Origin: Cyathus striatus
Lineage: Eukaryota; Basidiomycota; Agaricomycetes; Agaricales; Nidulariaceae
DNA length: 64,000 bases
Assembly: GCA_025738555.1 (NCBI GenBank)
Contig: JAOVFP010000007.1
Span: 4,712,001-4,776,000, forward strand
Direction of reading: 5' to 3'
A program made the position numbers and the translations under genes. Shown here piece after piece: positions 22,130 through 31,127 of the stretch (the first letter of the stretch is position 1; every line of letters starts with the position of its first letter). Below the pieces are notes generated by a model, which worked only from the letters and a program-made list of their open reading frames with translations, did not search any database and had not been told where the DNA came from.

Positions 22130-22560
22130 CTGATAAGACTAACTTTTAGATTATGTTTATTTATGTAGTATTAACACCACCAACAAGGAACATAAAGTTC
22201 TAGTTAGATTTATATTTAGTTCAAGGGTGCAATGTTTCCAAGTATAGTAAAATGAACAATGTATTTTTAATAGTAGCTAATGCAATTGCTTTCTGTACTT
22301 TCAAATCAGATTTCAGACTTCAGATTTATACTCAGAATTCCAATATCAATTTCAGAATGTACTCTACTGTGAGAACAGAAGTACAGCCAGTGCAGTGCTT
22401 AAGATAATCTAAAGTAAGTCTAACTACTTATATACTAAATTACATGGCAGTGGTCTCATGTGCAATGGTATAGATATGGTAAATATGTATCATAGATCTC
22501 TACCTATTACTAAGTCCAAAGGATGTGGACACATTCTGTTTCAGAGGCACATCAAGACAT
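22130..22560 (+). repeat. Dispersed repeat family, copy 2 (split by solo LTR)
   Basis: Direct repeat of 19948-20290, continuing to 22560. It is interrupted by the solo LTR at 22561-23224 and resumes at 23225 (GACATGCACTATTACATGTG matches ACATGCACTAATACATGTG of copy 1). Confidence 0.7.
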
Positions 22561-23224
22561 TGTCATATCCCGTATTGCCTACCTCCGGACCTCCAGTCCA
22601 TTACTCCACCTTCACTTTGTTTACTCCAGACTTTGCTTATGCTCTTAATATTACTTATTGCTTACTGTACATAGATTACCTTTGTTTCCTTTCTTCCACC
22701 CTACTGAGCTATCCCCTCAGTATTGTAGTATACATCTCATAGTGAGTCACTTATCATTCTTAAGTGTGCCACTATCAGTTTCACTTTACACCACCATACA
22801 TGCTCACTTCTCCAACATGTTTTATTATGTTTAATTAGTTATAGTCTTCATTCTATGTATGCCTACCCTGACTGTACTTCTCCACTGGCCTTGGCCAGCA
22901 GCCTTTACTTACTCCGAGTCTCTAGTATTTAAGTAGCACTCGATTTGTACTTTAGTCTTCAGTTTCATATTGAACTATGTCCTCACCCTTTCATCTGACT
23001 TGAGTTACACCTCTTGTCTCTCCGTCTCTTGTCTTCTCTGAAGGGCTTGCCCTTACTCCGAAATCCAGGACCAGGAATCCCAGGGGCACAGCACATAAGC
23101 TGAAGCCGAAGTCCTACCCCCTGAGTTCTCATTCTCTGCTTCCGTCTCCTACCCACCCCTCACTTCTCTGCAGTCACCCCCTCATACTCCACTGCCAAGT
23201 CAGGCTAGGGGCACAGTCGTGACA
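22561..23224. mobile_element. Solo LTR of another LTR retrotransposon
   Basis: A 664-bp insertion beginning TGTCATATCC and ending TCGTGACA, so the termini TGTCA/TGACA are inverted. It is flanked by the 5-bp duplication GACAT at 22556-22560 and 23225-23229. The uninterrupted site exists in the related copy at 19948-20720. No internal coding region is present, so it is a solo LTR left by LTR-LTR recombination. A TATTTAAG motif near 22926 suggests plus orientation. Confidence 0.8.
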
Positions 23225-23229
23225 GACAT

Positions 23230-24280
23230 GCACTATTACATGTGCTAATCTTGGACAGGTTCTTGAATATTAAGAGGTTAGAGATGTTTACAACAGGGTG
23301 ATAGTAGCTAGATTATGTAATAATAACTACTTACTCCTAAAACAGTGTAACAGGGTAGTGAGTTTGGAGGGAATTTTGCAGAAGATCAGTTTTAAGGACA
23401 CTTCCAGGCAAAAGGGGGGAGAAGGAGGATGTATAGGAAGGTGGGAGAATAACTAAGTAGTGTTTATGTAACATCTCTGACTATGTATGATGTAATGTGC
23501 AATTCTCTATGAGTTTGTGGTTTCTCTTACTAGACTCAAATCAAATCACTTAATCAATAATCTTGGAAAGTTCACTTTAATTCACTACACTATGTCAAAG
23601 TACTTTATAATGGAAGCTGTGTGGGGGATAGCTTCTTGTACATGGCACACTTGATGAGGCATGTCTGATATATCAGCCCTTGTAGTTACAGTAAAAACCT
23701 GATGTATGGATCATTGTAAGCTACAGGTGGGGTGCTGATATATCACGCATTGTAGTTACAGTTCCATCTGCCTGCAGGCAGCCAAATACAGACCTTATTC
23801 ATGGCAATTGCCCTTTTCCTCATGTTCATTTACTAATCATTAAAATTCAAGATCTGAATCTGTAAATGTAAAATAAGTAGGTTTCAATATGGTTATTTCA
23901 CGCTATCCCAAGCAATTTTATTAGGCTTCAAAAGGGACTGTACACCAGCTGCTACTACATTTTAGTGGTATTTTTGTCTTCATTTATGCATGTCATTGCA
24001 TTACATATTTTTTAAAATGAGTAGCAGAAATGTATCTATAGGAAAATAATATGGAGTATAGTATATTTGTATGTACTTTCTCCAAGTATTATAGGAACTA
24101 AGAGGTATATGGTGAAACCAGCTAATGACGCCAAAACGATGCTCCAGTGTGCGCACTTTCCGACAATACATGCTTACATAACTATAATGTATTCACACGA
24201 GTATCATGCCAGTGATGCCGGAACATGCAGAGGTTTATGCAGTACAGAAACACAGCATGTATACATGATTCTTCCTCATA
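23230..24280. other. Old repetitive DNA, no gene
   Basis: It includes a CTGATATATCA-type motif repeated near 23660 and 23740 and found inverted near 32220, perhaps a small non-autonomous element. No gene seen. Confidence 0.4.
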
Positions 24281-24285
24281 ATTGC

Positions 24286-24657
24286 TGTTAGCGACAGACG
24301 AGCAAAATACTCGAAGCTGAACTTAAACACTCGAACGTGAGAGAGATATGAGTCTTATTGCTAATCTGGAATAAACTAGCACAAGAATAACGAACTACTG
24401 ACTAGAAAGACCGTATTTATAGAAAGAACCATGAAGTAATCGCATGTACATTAACCTACACTACAACGCATGTTACTGTGCTTCTACATTAAGAACTCAT
24501 GTAATACGTATGGCCAAACTGTGTAACTGTGCCCACAGTTATGATGAGTAACGTATGTTGATACGCATGTTGTCTGCATTGTAGGTCATGTGACTATCAC
24601 ATGACATAGATAAGATATGATTAGATAAGAGATTAGATAAGTGACGAAATCCTGACA
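24286..24657 (-). repeat. 3' LTR of element B
   Basis: A 372-bp LTR, TG...CA. Compared with the partner at 30751-31122, two of the four differences lie in this copy (GCTGAAC for GCCGAAC, GGCCAAAC for GGCCGAAC), both CpG losses. Confidence 0.96.
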
Positions 24658-24672
24658 TTACCCCCCCTTTAA
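24658..24672 (-). promoter_or_regulatory. Polypurine tract of element B
   Basis: The element-sense strand reads TTAAAGGGGGGGTAA immediately before the 3' LTR, as in element A. Confidence 0.8.
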
Positions 24673-24683
24673 GAGTCGTGTCC

Positions 24684-24836
24684 TCACGACATTTCAATTG
24701 ATTCTTCCGTTCGTGGGGGTCGTTCTTGGATACGAAGTATAATACGAGGAATGTAATGACCGAGTATGAAGACGGCCATACAAAGGATGAAGATTACAAT
24801 AACGTATATCAAAAGAGTGATGTTGTTGGAGAGCAT
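24684..24836 (-). CDS. 50-aa single-pass membrane protein ORF, env position, element B
   Basis: The same 50-codon ORF as in A, between the pol stop (43 bases upstream) and the polypurine tract. The start is fixed here: nine A precede the ATG and an in-frame TAA lies five codons before. It keeps the hydrophobic segment (residues 6-27), the HYIPRIILRIQERPP tail and the EESIEMS end. Only residues V22 and T43 differ from A. Fifteen synonymous against two replacement changes and preserved length point to a selected protein. Its role (for example in particle assembly at membranes, or modifying the host cell) is not known. Confidence 0.72.
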   Translation of the reverse strand: MLSNNITLLIYVIVIFILCMAVFILGHYIPRIILRIQERPPRTEESIEMS

Positions 24837-24879
24837 TTTTTTTTTGAATAATTACTTCTTCGAATTATCTTCGTTGTAT

Positions 24880-27800
24880 TTATACATTAGGACATTCCGG
24901 ATTTTCCCGATGAAATTTATTTAAAAGACTTTTAGATCCGGTTAATGACGTAATCGGTTCCCATGTACAGTGATCGTATGAATAGCCTTTCCATTTAATT
25001 TTGTAAAGAACTTTCTTCCGATTTATTTTCCATGCAAGTATTGCTTCTACTTCGTATTGTTCCTGATCGTCTATCACAACAGCAGGGGGAGGTTTCGGTT
25101 TCTGTTGTGATTTGTATTGTGCTGGAACGTGTTTCGTAAGTAATTGCGTGTTATACACGGGGTGTTTTCGGTTCCAGGTCTTTGGTAATTGGATTTCATA
25201 AGAAGCTAGACCAACTTTCTTTATTACTTTAAAGGGACCATATCGTTTATCGTCTAATTTTGCGACCGGTCTATCGGATTTAATATTAATTCCTTCCACA
25301 TAAACAAGATCTCCAGGTTTGTATTCAGGTGACTCTTTTCGATTTCTATCGTATCCGCGTTTCATTGCTTCATTTGATAAATTAAGAGCTGCCTTTGCAT
25401 TTTCCCTAGCTTTTGTTATTGTGGAAATAAATTCATCTACTCCAATGGTACGTGATGTACTGTTTGGTCTTATTCCTCCATAAGGGTGATGTCCATACAT
25501 TAAATAAAACGGTGTATATCCTGTTGCTCGATGTACCGTATCATTGTAATTGAATTCGGTTACCGCTATTTTATCAGCCCAATCGTCTTGATCGTAGTTT
25601 ACGTAAATTCTGAGATATTGTTCTATCTCTTGGTTTACTCGTTCTACTTGTCCGTTTGTCTGTGGTCTATATGCGGTTGACAAGTTCATTTTAACTCCTA
25701 ATCGTTTTGTGAATTCTTTTGTGAAATGAGATGCGAATTGCGATCCTCGATCACTGATGATACGTTTTGGCATTCCGAAGTTTTTAAATACTTTTTCTAA
25801 ATATAGTTCAGCAACTCCTGGACTATCGATTTCTTTATTACATGGAATAAAGGCTGCCATTTTTGTAAATCGATCGACGACTACCATTAGAAAGTCAAAT
25901 CCTTGGGAATAAGGGAGTGGTCCTACAAAATCAATTGATATAGTATGCCAGGGTCCTTCCGGGATACTATTAGGGTTTAATAATCCTACTGGTTTTGATC
26001 GATGTATATTCGTCCTTTGACATGCTTCACATCCAGAAACATATTTTTTTATGTCTGCCATTATTCTGGGCCACCAATAATCTCTCGTGATTAATTCCAT
26101 TGTTTTGTATTCACCATGGTGTCCCGATATAGCAGAGTCGTGACATAGTTTGATTATACGTTCTCTAAGTTTTGTATTCTTAGGAATGTAAATTCGATTT
26201 TTCCATGTAATTATGCCTTCAGATGATTCTTCCCAGTCTTTCGTTTTAAGGTTAAGCATTTTAATTACTTCCTTATCTCGGTTCTTTCTGGATTTTCGAA
26301 CTTGTTCCATTATATCTTCGTCTTCACCATGAACTTCATATGTTTGTCTGAAGTGTTCTGGCTTAAGAAGTGTAATGTCTTCATTATCATGTTCACCTTG
26401 TTCATGTCCAGCTCTTCGAGATAAAAGATCTGCTTTTGTCATCTGACTTCCCGGTTTATGATGTAAAGTATAATGGAATTCTGATAATTCTGTATACCAT
26501 CTTGCCTGTCGTCGATTTAACTTTTGGGGTTTTTTAAAATATTGGAGATTTTTATGATCCGTCCAAATCTCGAATATTTGTTTGGCTCCCAAAAGGTACT
26601 GTCTCCACGTATCTAATGCTCTCATTATTGCAAGCATTTCCTTATCGTAGATTTCATAGTTTCGTTCAGTTGGACTTAAGGCATGTGATAAAAAGGCAAT
26701 CGGTCTCCATTTTCCATCGACTTGTTCCTGAGATAGAATAGCTCCATTTGCGAAGTCTGAGGAATCTGCTTCTACACGATATTTTCCATCATCATTCGGC
26801 ATTGCTAAAATAGGTGCCGATATGATTTGATCTTTTAATTCGGAAAATGCTAGTGCCTGACTAAGTTCCCATTTCCATTCATTCTTTCCTGTTAATTCAT
26901 GAAGGGGTTTTGCTATCTTTGCAAATCCTTGAATGAATCTCCGATAAAAATTAATGAATCCAAGGAATTGTTGAAGTTCACGTTTATTGTTAGGTACTGG
27001 CCAATCGACTACTGCTTTTACTTTTTCAGAATCCATTCTTACAGAATTCTTTGAAATAATAAGTCCTAAGTATTCGACTTCAGCCTTTTCGAAGAAACAT
27101 TTTTCCGGTTTAAGATATAGTTCGTGTTGTTCTAATTTTCTGAGAACTCTTTTAACCATCTTTCTGTGTTCTTCTAACGTTTCCGTGAATATTAAAATAT
27201 CATCCATATACACGATTACAGTTCCTTCATTGATTTCTGTCCTAAAGATATCATTCATCATGGTTTGGAAAGTTGCAGGGGAGTTCGTAAGTCCGAAGAA
27301 CATGACTAAAGGTTCGAACAATCCTCTATTAGTTCTGAATGCGGCATACTGTTCATCTCCTTCTTTGATCCTAACATTATTGTATCCCCATCTAATATCT
27401 AACTTGGTAAAGTATCGTGCCCTTTTCAATTTATCTACTAATTCTTGAATTAATGGTAATGGATATCTATTTTTAATCGTTAATTCATTTAGTTTTCGAT
27501 AATCTTGAATTGGTCGTAAAGATCCATCCTTCTTTTTAATAAAAAAGAAAGGTGATGCCCAAGGTGATTTCAAAGGTCTGATGCGTCCTGAATTTAGATT
27601 TTCATTGAGGAATTCATCTAATTGTTTTTGTTCGTCTAAACTTAATGGATAGATTTTACAATCAAACGATGTGGCTCCTGGTAATAATTCGATTGCATGA
27701 TCCCATGGTCGACGGGGAGGAAGTTTATCAAATGATTCTTTCGCGAATACTCTTTCGAATTCATGATAATACATAGGAACAGTTTCCTTCCAGTGCTTCT

Positions 27801-28695
27801 TTGGTTTTTGCTGATTTTGTGCCTCAGCAATTTTCGAAGCTGTGGTTTGGAATGCTCTTAATTCGATCTGTTCGAATATATTAACCGCTATGATATGATC
27901 GTCAGATTCAAGATTTATCTGTTCGTCTAGATCAGATTCTTCTTCTTCGGGGTTCATCGTATTTATTAATGGAGTGCATTCCATCGGGCATCGTGTAAAT
28001 TTGATTGTTCCTTCCTTCCAGTTTATTTCTGGATTATGAGTTCGAAGCCAATCATGTCCAATAAACATAGATGCTTTTCCTAAATTTATAACAGCTAATT
28101 GTAATATTTCTACATGTCTTCCATGTCGTACTCTTAGTTCAACATAGTCGGTAATAGATCCATCACTATTGAGAGTTCCATCAGCGTTATAAACTGGAGA
28201 GGGTCGTGGATATTTCTTTGTTGTGAGTTGGTGTTCCTCTACAAATTTCCGATTAATACAAGTTCCGGTGCTTCCGCTATCGAGTAATGCTTTTAACCCA
28301 TATGTTCGTTGAGTATCTAAAGTAGTGACCATCAAATCAAGATCCATTTGATTTCCATTTGTTCCTCGGATAAATCTTTTGGGTCTTTTTAATTCTTCTA
28401 ATGCAGGAATCACATCTTGATCTGAAAGATTATTTAATTCCATAATCGTTTTCTGAATTACTTCAGGTCTTCGTTTGGGATGTGTCCAAATACTCAGTGT
28501 GGCTAAGGCGAGTTCCGATGTTTGGTCTTTTAATCTTCGTGCGACCCAGTACACGTTTCCAGGTTTTACTTCCTGATTAGGGAAGGCGCGTTTGGTTCTT
28601 TCTTTTTGTAACGATACGTATTTCGATTCCAGATCTACCGTAGGTACAGTTACATTAGAAGGTACATAAAATGAGGCCGGCGAGTTTGCGCTCAC
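24880..28695 (-). CDS. pol: Pol polyprotein, element B
   Basis: An intact 1271-codon frame with all motifs in place: protease DSGS at 139-142 and FIGHDWL near 211-217; RT with YMDD 496-499; RNase H with D644 and TDHK at 712-715; integrase HHCC 852-892; D922, D982, E1018 with D-35-E spacing; chromodomain 1214-1262 with its aromatic positions (YEVEAIL, WKGY, TWEP). Length and order are those of Tf1/sushi-type chromoviruses. The first counted codon, GTG, overlaps the gag TGA (GTGA), and the frame is -1 to gag, so expression by frameshifting is inferred. Confidence 0.97.
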   Translation of the reverse strand: MSANSPASFYVPSNVTVPTVDLESKYVSLQKERTKRAFPNQEVKPGNVYWVARRLKDQTSELALATLSIWTHPKRRPEVIQKTIMELNNLSDQDVIPALEELKRPKRFIRGTNGNQMDLDLMVTTLDTQRTYGLKALLDSGSTGTCINRKFVEEHQLTTKKYPRPSPVYNADGTLNSDGSITDYVELRVRHGRHVEILQLAVINLGKASMFIGHDWLRTHNPEINWKEGTIKFTRCPMECTPLINTMNPEEEESDLDEQINLESDDHIIAVNIFEQIELRAFQTTASKIAEAQNQQKPKKHWKETVPMYYHEFERVFAKESFDKLPPRRPWDHAIELLPGATSFDCKIYPLSLDEQKQLDEFLNENLNSGRIRPLKSPWASPFFFIKKKDGSLRPIQDYRKLNELTIKNRYPLPLIQELVDKLKRARYFTKLDIRWGYNNVRIKEGDEQYAAFRTNRGLFEPLVMFFGLTNSPATFQTMMNDIFRTEINEGTVIVYMDDILIFTETLEEHRKMVKRVLRKLEQHELYLKPEKCFFEKAEVEYLGLIISKNSVRMDSEKVKAVVDWPVPNNKRELQQFLGFINFYRRFIQGFAKIAKPLHELTGKNEWKWELSQALAFSELKDQIISAPILAMPNDDGKYRVEADSSDFANGAILSQEQVDGKWRPIAFLSHALSPTERNYEIYDKEMLAIMRALDTWRQYLLGAKQIFEIWTDHKNLQYFKKPQKLNRRQARWYTELSEFHYTLHHKPGSQMTKADLLSRRAGHEQGEHDNEDITLLKPEHFRQTYEVHGEDEDIMEQVRKSRKNRDKEVIKMLNLKTKDWEESSEGIITWKNRIYIPKNTKLRERIIKLCHDSAISGHHGEYKTMELITRDYWWPRIMADIKKYVSGCEACQRTNIHRSKPVGLLNPNSIPEGPWHTISIDFVGPLPYSQGFDFLMVVVDRFTKMAAFIPCNKEIDSPGVAELYLEKVFKNFGMPKRIISDRGSQFASHFTKEFTKRLGVKMNLSTAYRPQTNGQVERVNQEIEQYLRIYVNYDQDDWADKIAVTEFNYNDTVHRATGYTPFYLMYGHHPYGGIRPNSTSRTIGVDEFISTITKARENAKAALNLSNEAMKRGYDRNRKESPEYKPGDLVYVEGINIKSDRPVAKLDDKRYGPFKVIKKVGLASYEIQLPKTWNRKHPVYNTQLLTKHVPAQYKSQQKPKPPPAVVIDDQEQYEVEAILAWKINRKKVLYKIKWKGYSYDHCTWEPITSLTGSKSLLNKFHRENPECPNV

Positions 28696-28716
28696 TGCTG
28701 GCCTTGGGGAAAACCC
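28675..28716 (-). promoter_or_regulatory. -1 ribosomal frameshift signal, element B
   Basis: Slip heptamer GGGTTTT (minus strand of 28710-28716) in gag phase, then spacer CCCCAA and a hairpin from GGCC to GGCC (28675-28703) that spans the gag stop. The slip site, spacer and main stem agree with element A. Confidence 0.75.
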
Positions 28717-29942
28717 AATTGAGCAATGAGGAGAGCATGTTGCTCTTCTGATAATTTAGTTACATCCGGTAATTCTACTATTCCGCTAGTGGAAGCTACA
28801 GGTATAGAATTGTCCATATTTACATTACGTTGTACATAGGGTCCTCGAGGTTTCTTGGGGCATGTGTTGGACATATGTCCTTTCTCTTTGCAGTAAAAAC
28901 AACGACCTTCTTTCTTAAGTTGGTCGAGATCCATTCTATTTCCGCCTTGTGATACCGTGAGGTTAGAGCGATCGGATGTCCTTTGTTGTGTATTCGGTGT
29001 TTGTTGGGTTCCAGGGTTAGCGTTATTTTGGGGGCGTCCAGAATTCTGATTTTGACTTTGGGGTCGTCCAAGATTTTGTTGACTTCGTCCAAAGTTAGCT
29101 TCTTGACGGTTCCTTTCGTATTCCGCGGCTTTGTCTACCCAATCGATGAGTTTGTCGGTGACCTTAAGTCCACCAACTTCCATAAGTCTTCTAGCCAAGA
29201 GAGGGTGCATGTCGCGTCGGTATTTGTCTACTAAAGCCGTGTTGTCAAATCCGGTTAGATTCATCCATTGCATGAAGTCAATCGTATAGTCTTCAACAGG
29301 TCGTGTCCCTTGTACAACCTTATTGATCTGTTCGATTGCATTGTTCTGGGTTTCCGTGGAAATGAAAAAGAATTGGAGTCTTTCAACGAATGTATTCCAG
29401 TCGGCAAATGGGCAACCTGTTTTGAACGCGTCATGGATGATAGCAGGGGAACTATTCGTTGCGGGAATATTAACCTTCTGTGTGTCCTGTAAAGTGGGTT
29501 CTTTTCCGTCATGTAGTAATTTCCATTGAGCTCGTTCTTCATTGAACAAGATCAGATCGCCTAAAAATGTATCTGCCCATCGTTGGGCCCGGTTGTCTTT
29601 TCCTTTTTTGACTTTCGGTAAAGCGATTGTTATCTTTTTCCAATCGTTCGTGATATTTTTTTCCTGAAAGTACAGCATCATACGTCTAATCCAATTATTA
29701 ACCGTATGAGGGTCTCCTTCATAATCTTCCGGAATCTCAACCTTTTCTTTGGGTTCCGGTCGATCTTCCTTAATTCCGTTTCTGATTTCCTGAATGACTC
29801 CTTGAGTCATTACAGCAACACTTTCCCCGATAGCTTGTTTGTTTTCAGGGGTCATGTTATTCCATCGTGTGATAAATTCATCCTTCATAAAAATTGCCAC
29901 TAGGGCACCAAGAAAACCGAGGATCATTTTGAGAGTGATCAT
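28692..29942 (-). CDS. gag: Gag polyprotein, element B
   Basis: 416 codons. The N-terminus (MITLKMILGFLGALVAIFMK) is hydrophobic at residues 6-19, which is unusual for a retrotransposon Gag and could anchor or peripherally attach particles to a membrane. The capsid-like part covers roughly residues 70-270. It is followed by a Gln/Asn/Pro-rich linker (280-330) and one zinc knuckle, C348-X2-C351-X4-H356-X4-C361, for RNA binding. It ends GFPQGQQ at a TGA within the frameshift signal. The leader ORF stops two bases before its ATG. Confidence 0.94.
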   Translation of the reverse strand: MITLKMILGFLGALVAIFMKDEFITRWNNMTPENKQAIGESVAVMTQGVIQEIRNGIKEDRPEPKEKVEIPEDYEGDPHTVNNWIRRMMLYFQEKNITNDWKKITIALPKVKKGKDNRAQRWADTFLGDLILFNEERAQWKLLHDGKEPTLQDTQKVNIPATNSSPAIIHDAFKTGCPFADWNTFVERLQFFFISTETQNNAIEQINKVVQGTRPVEDYTIDFMQWMNLTGFDNTALVDKYRRDMHPLLARRLMEVGGLKVTDKLIDWVDKAAEYERNRQEANFGRSQQNLGRPQSQNQNSGRPQNNANPGTQQTPNTQQRTSDRSNLTVSQGGNRMDLDQLKKEGRCFYCKEKGHMSNTCPKKPRGPYVQRNVNMDNSIPVASTSGIVELPDVTKLSEEQHALLIAQLGFPQGQQ

Positions 29943-29944
29943 TT

Positions 29945-30367
29945 TTAGAGTTCGGGATCGTCGGGGTATGTGGGTGTGGGAAGTTCTCTACCATCGTTAT
30001 CTACGGTGTTTAAAAGGGTTTCGTATCCTAACGGGGAATAGAAGTCTCTTTCGAATGGGAAGATATATCGAGTGGGAGTACTAAATCTTAGTACGTTGTC
30101 GTGTCCTGATTCAGTGATGATGGTGAGGGTTCGGAGAATAGGATGTTCGGGAGGAGTAGGGCGACGAGGTGGTGGGATATAATCAGGGATTTGATGAAGG
30201 GAAAGATAGGTGTTAGGGTCAAAATCCGAGTCATCGGAGTCCACCGACACGGCTCTCAGAGTTTGGGGATGAGTATAAGGTGTAGGTCGAGATTGATGAA
30301 AATAGATGGGTACGGAGGAAGAGGGAATGTGATATGAACGGGATCGGAGAGATCGGAGGGTTTGGGA
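29945..30367 (-). CDS. ATG-less leader ORF upstream of gag, element B
   Basis: 140 open codons ending PDDPEL and TAA two bases before the gag ATG, homologous and collinear with 7940-8392 of element A. A TGA at 30368-30370 closes the frame upstream and no ATG lies within it. If it is real, its first exon or start must lie elsewhere or be non-ATG. The alternative is that it is an untranslated leader whose open frame is inherited from an ancestor. Confidence 0.4.
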   Translation of the reverse strand, partial: SQTLRSLRSRSYHIPSSSVPIYFHQSRPTPYTHPQTLRAVSVDSDDSDFDPNTYLSLHQIPDYIPPPRRPTPPEHPILRTLTIITESGHDNVLRFSTPTRYIFPFERDFYSPLGYETLLNTVDNDGRELPTPTYPDDPEL

Positions 30368-30474
30368 TCAGGTAATGGGTGCCACCGTGATAGATCAAGT
30401 AACAGAAGCTCTTGATGATGCTTGGAAACTAGCGAGATGTCCTAAGTTTCACGCACACTTTCTTGCAGATAGAA

Positions 30475-30513
30475 CCAGCTGGGGCAACACGTGGTAGCCT
30501 CCCCAGTCACGGG
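30475..30513 (-). promoter_or_regulatory. Conserved leader stem-loop, element B
   Basis: Counterpart of 8470-8508: CTGGGG (30479-30484) pairs with CCCCAG (30501-30506), with the outer CCAG/CTGG extension carrying one mismatch. Confidence 0.45.
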
Positions 30514-30737
30514 CGCCGTGCCAAACTTAAGGCAGAGGGCCTAAGATGATCGGTAATTCGGACAGTGTCGGGCTCAACGTTACACCAGTCCTCTCGTACT
30601 TCCAAGTACAACGATCAAGTCTATCGAACGGAGTGTACGTCTGGTCCAAGAGGTCCAAGACGGGGAACGAGGTATAGAGAGAAGTTTTGCCAGGGTTCGG
30701 CGAGAGAAGAGAAGTTCGGGGTCGAGGAATGAGGTAG

Positions 30738-30748
30738 ATTCTTGTGCT
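30738..30748 (-). promoter_or_regulatory. Self-priming primer-binding site, element B
   Basis: The element-sense strand reads AGCACAAGAAT, two bases inside the 5' LTR and complementary to ATTCTTGTGCT at the predicted RNA start (minus strand of 30843-30853). Confidence 0.75.
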
Positions 30749-30750
30749 TT

Positions 30751-31122
30751 TGTTAGCGACAGACGAGCAAAATACTCGAAGCCGAACTTAAACACTCGAA
30801 CGTGAGAGAGATATGAGTCTTATTGCTAATCTGGAATAAACTAGCACAAGAATAACGAACTACTGACTAGAAAGACCGTATTTATAGAAAGAACCATGAA
30901 GTAATCGCATGTACATTAACCTACACTACAACGCATGTTACTGTGCTTCTACATTAAGAACTCATGTAATACATATGGCCGAACTGTGTAACTGTGCCCA
31001 CAGTTATGATGAGTAACGTATGTTGATATGCATGTTGTCTGCATTGTAGGTCATGTGACTATCACATGACATAGATAAGATATGATTAGATAAGAGATTA
31101 GATAAGTGACGAAATCCTGACA
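30751..31122 (-). repeat. 5' LTR of element B with promoter
   Basis: A 372-bp LTR with TATAAATA 33 bases upstream of the predicted start, followed by the target duplication ATTGC at 31123-31127. Two of the four LTR differences are CpG losses in this copy (ATACATATG, ATATGCATG). Confidence 0.95.
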
Positions 31123-31127
31123 ATTGC

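Larger units (their letters stand above)
24286..31122 (-). mobile_element. Ty3/gypsy chromovirus, element B (apparently intact)
   Basis: A 6837-bp full-length element of the same family as A. The 372-bp LTRs at 24286-24657 and 30751-31122 differ at four positions, and the target duplication ATTGC lies at 24281-24285 and 31123-31127. Gag (416 codons), pol (1271 codons), the 50-codon membrane ORF, PBS, polypurine tract and frameshift signal are all present without breaks. Many synonymous differences from A show these are two subfamilies and not a recent duplicate. B could still be mobile. Confidence 0.97.

Noticed and set aside
26987..27448. 153-codon plus-strand ORF inside pol of element B
   Set aside because: Shadow of pol on the other strand. 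Pol carries all recognisable motifs.
28692..28695. Pol start by GTG overlapping the gag stop (reinitiation)
   Set aside because: The frame is open upstream through a slip site with correct phase and a downstream stem, so -1 frameshifting explains expression better than a GTG start.
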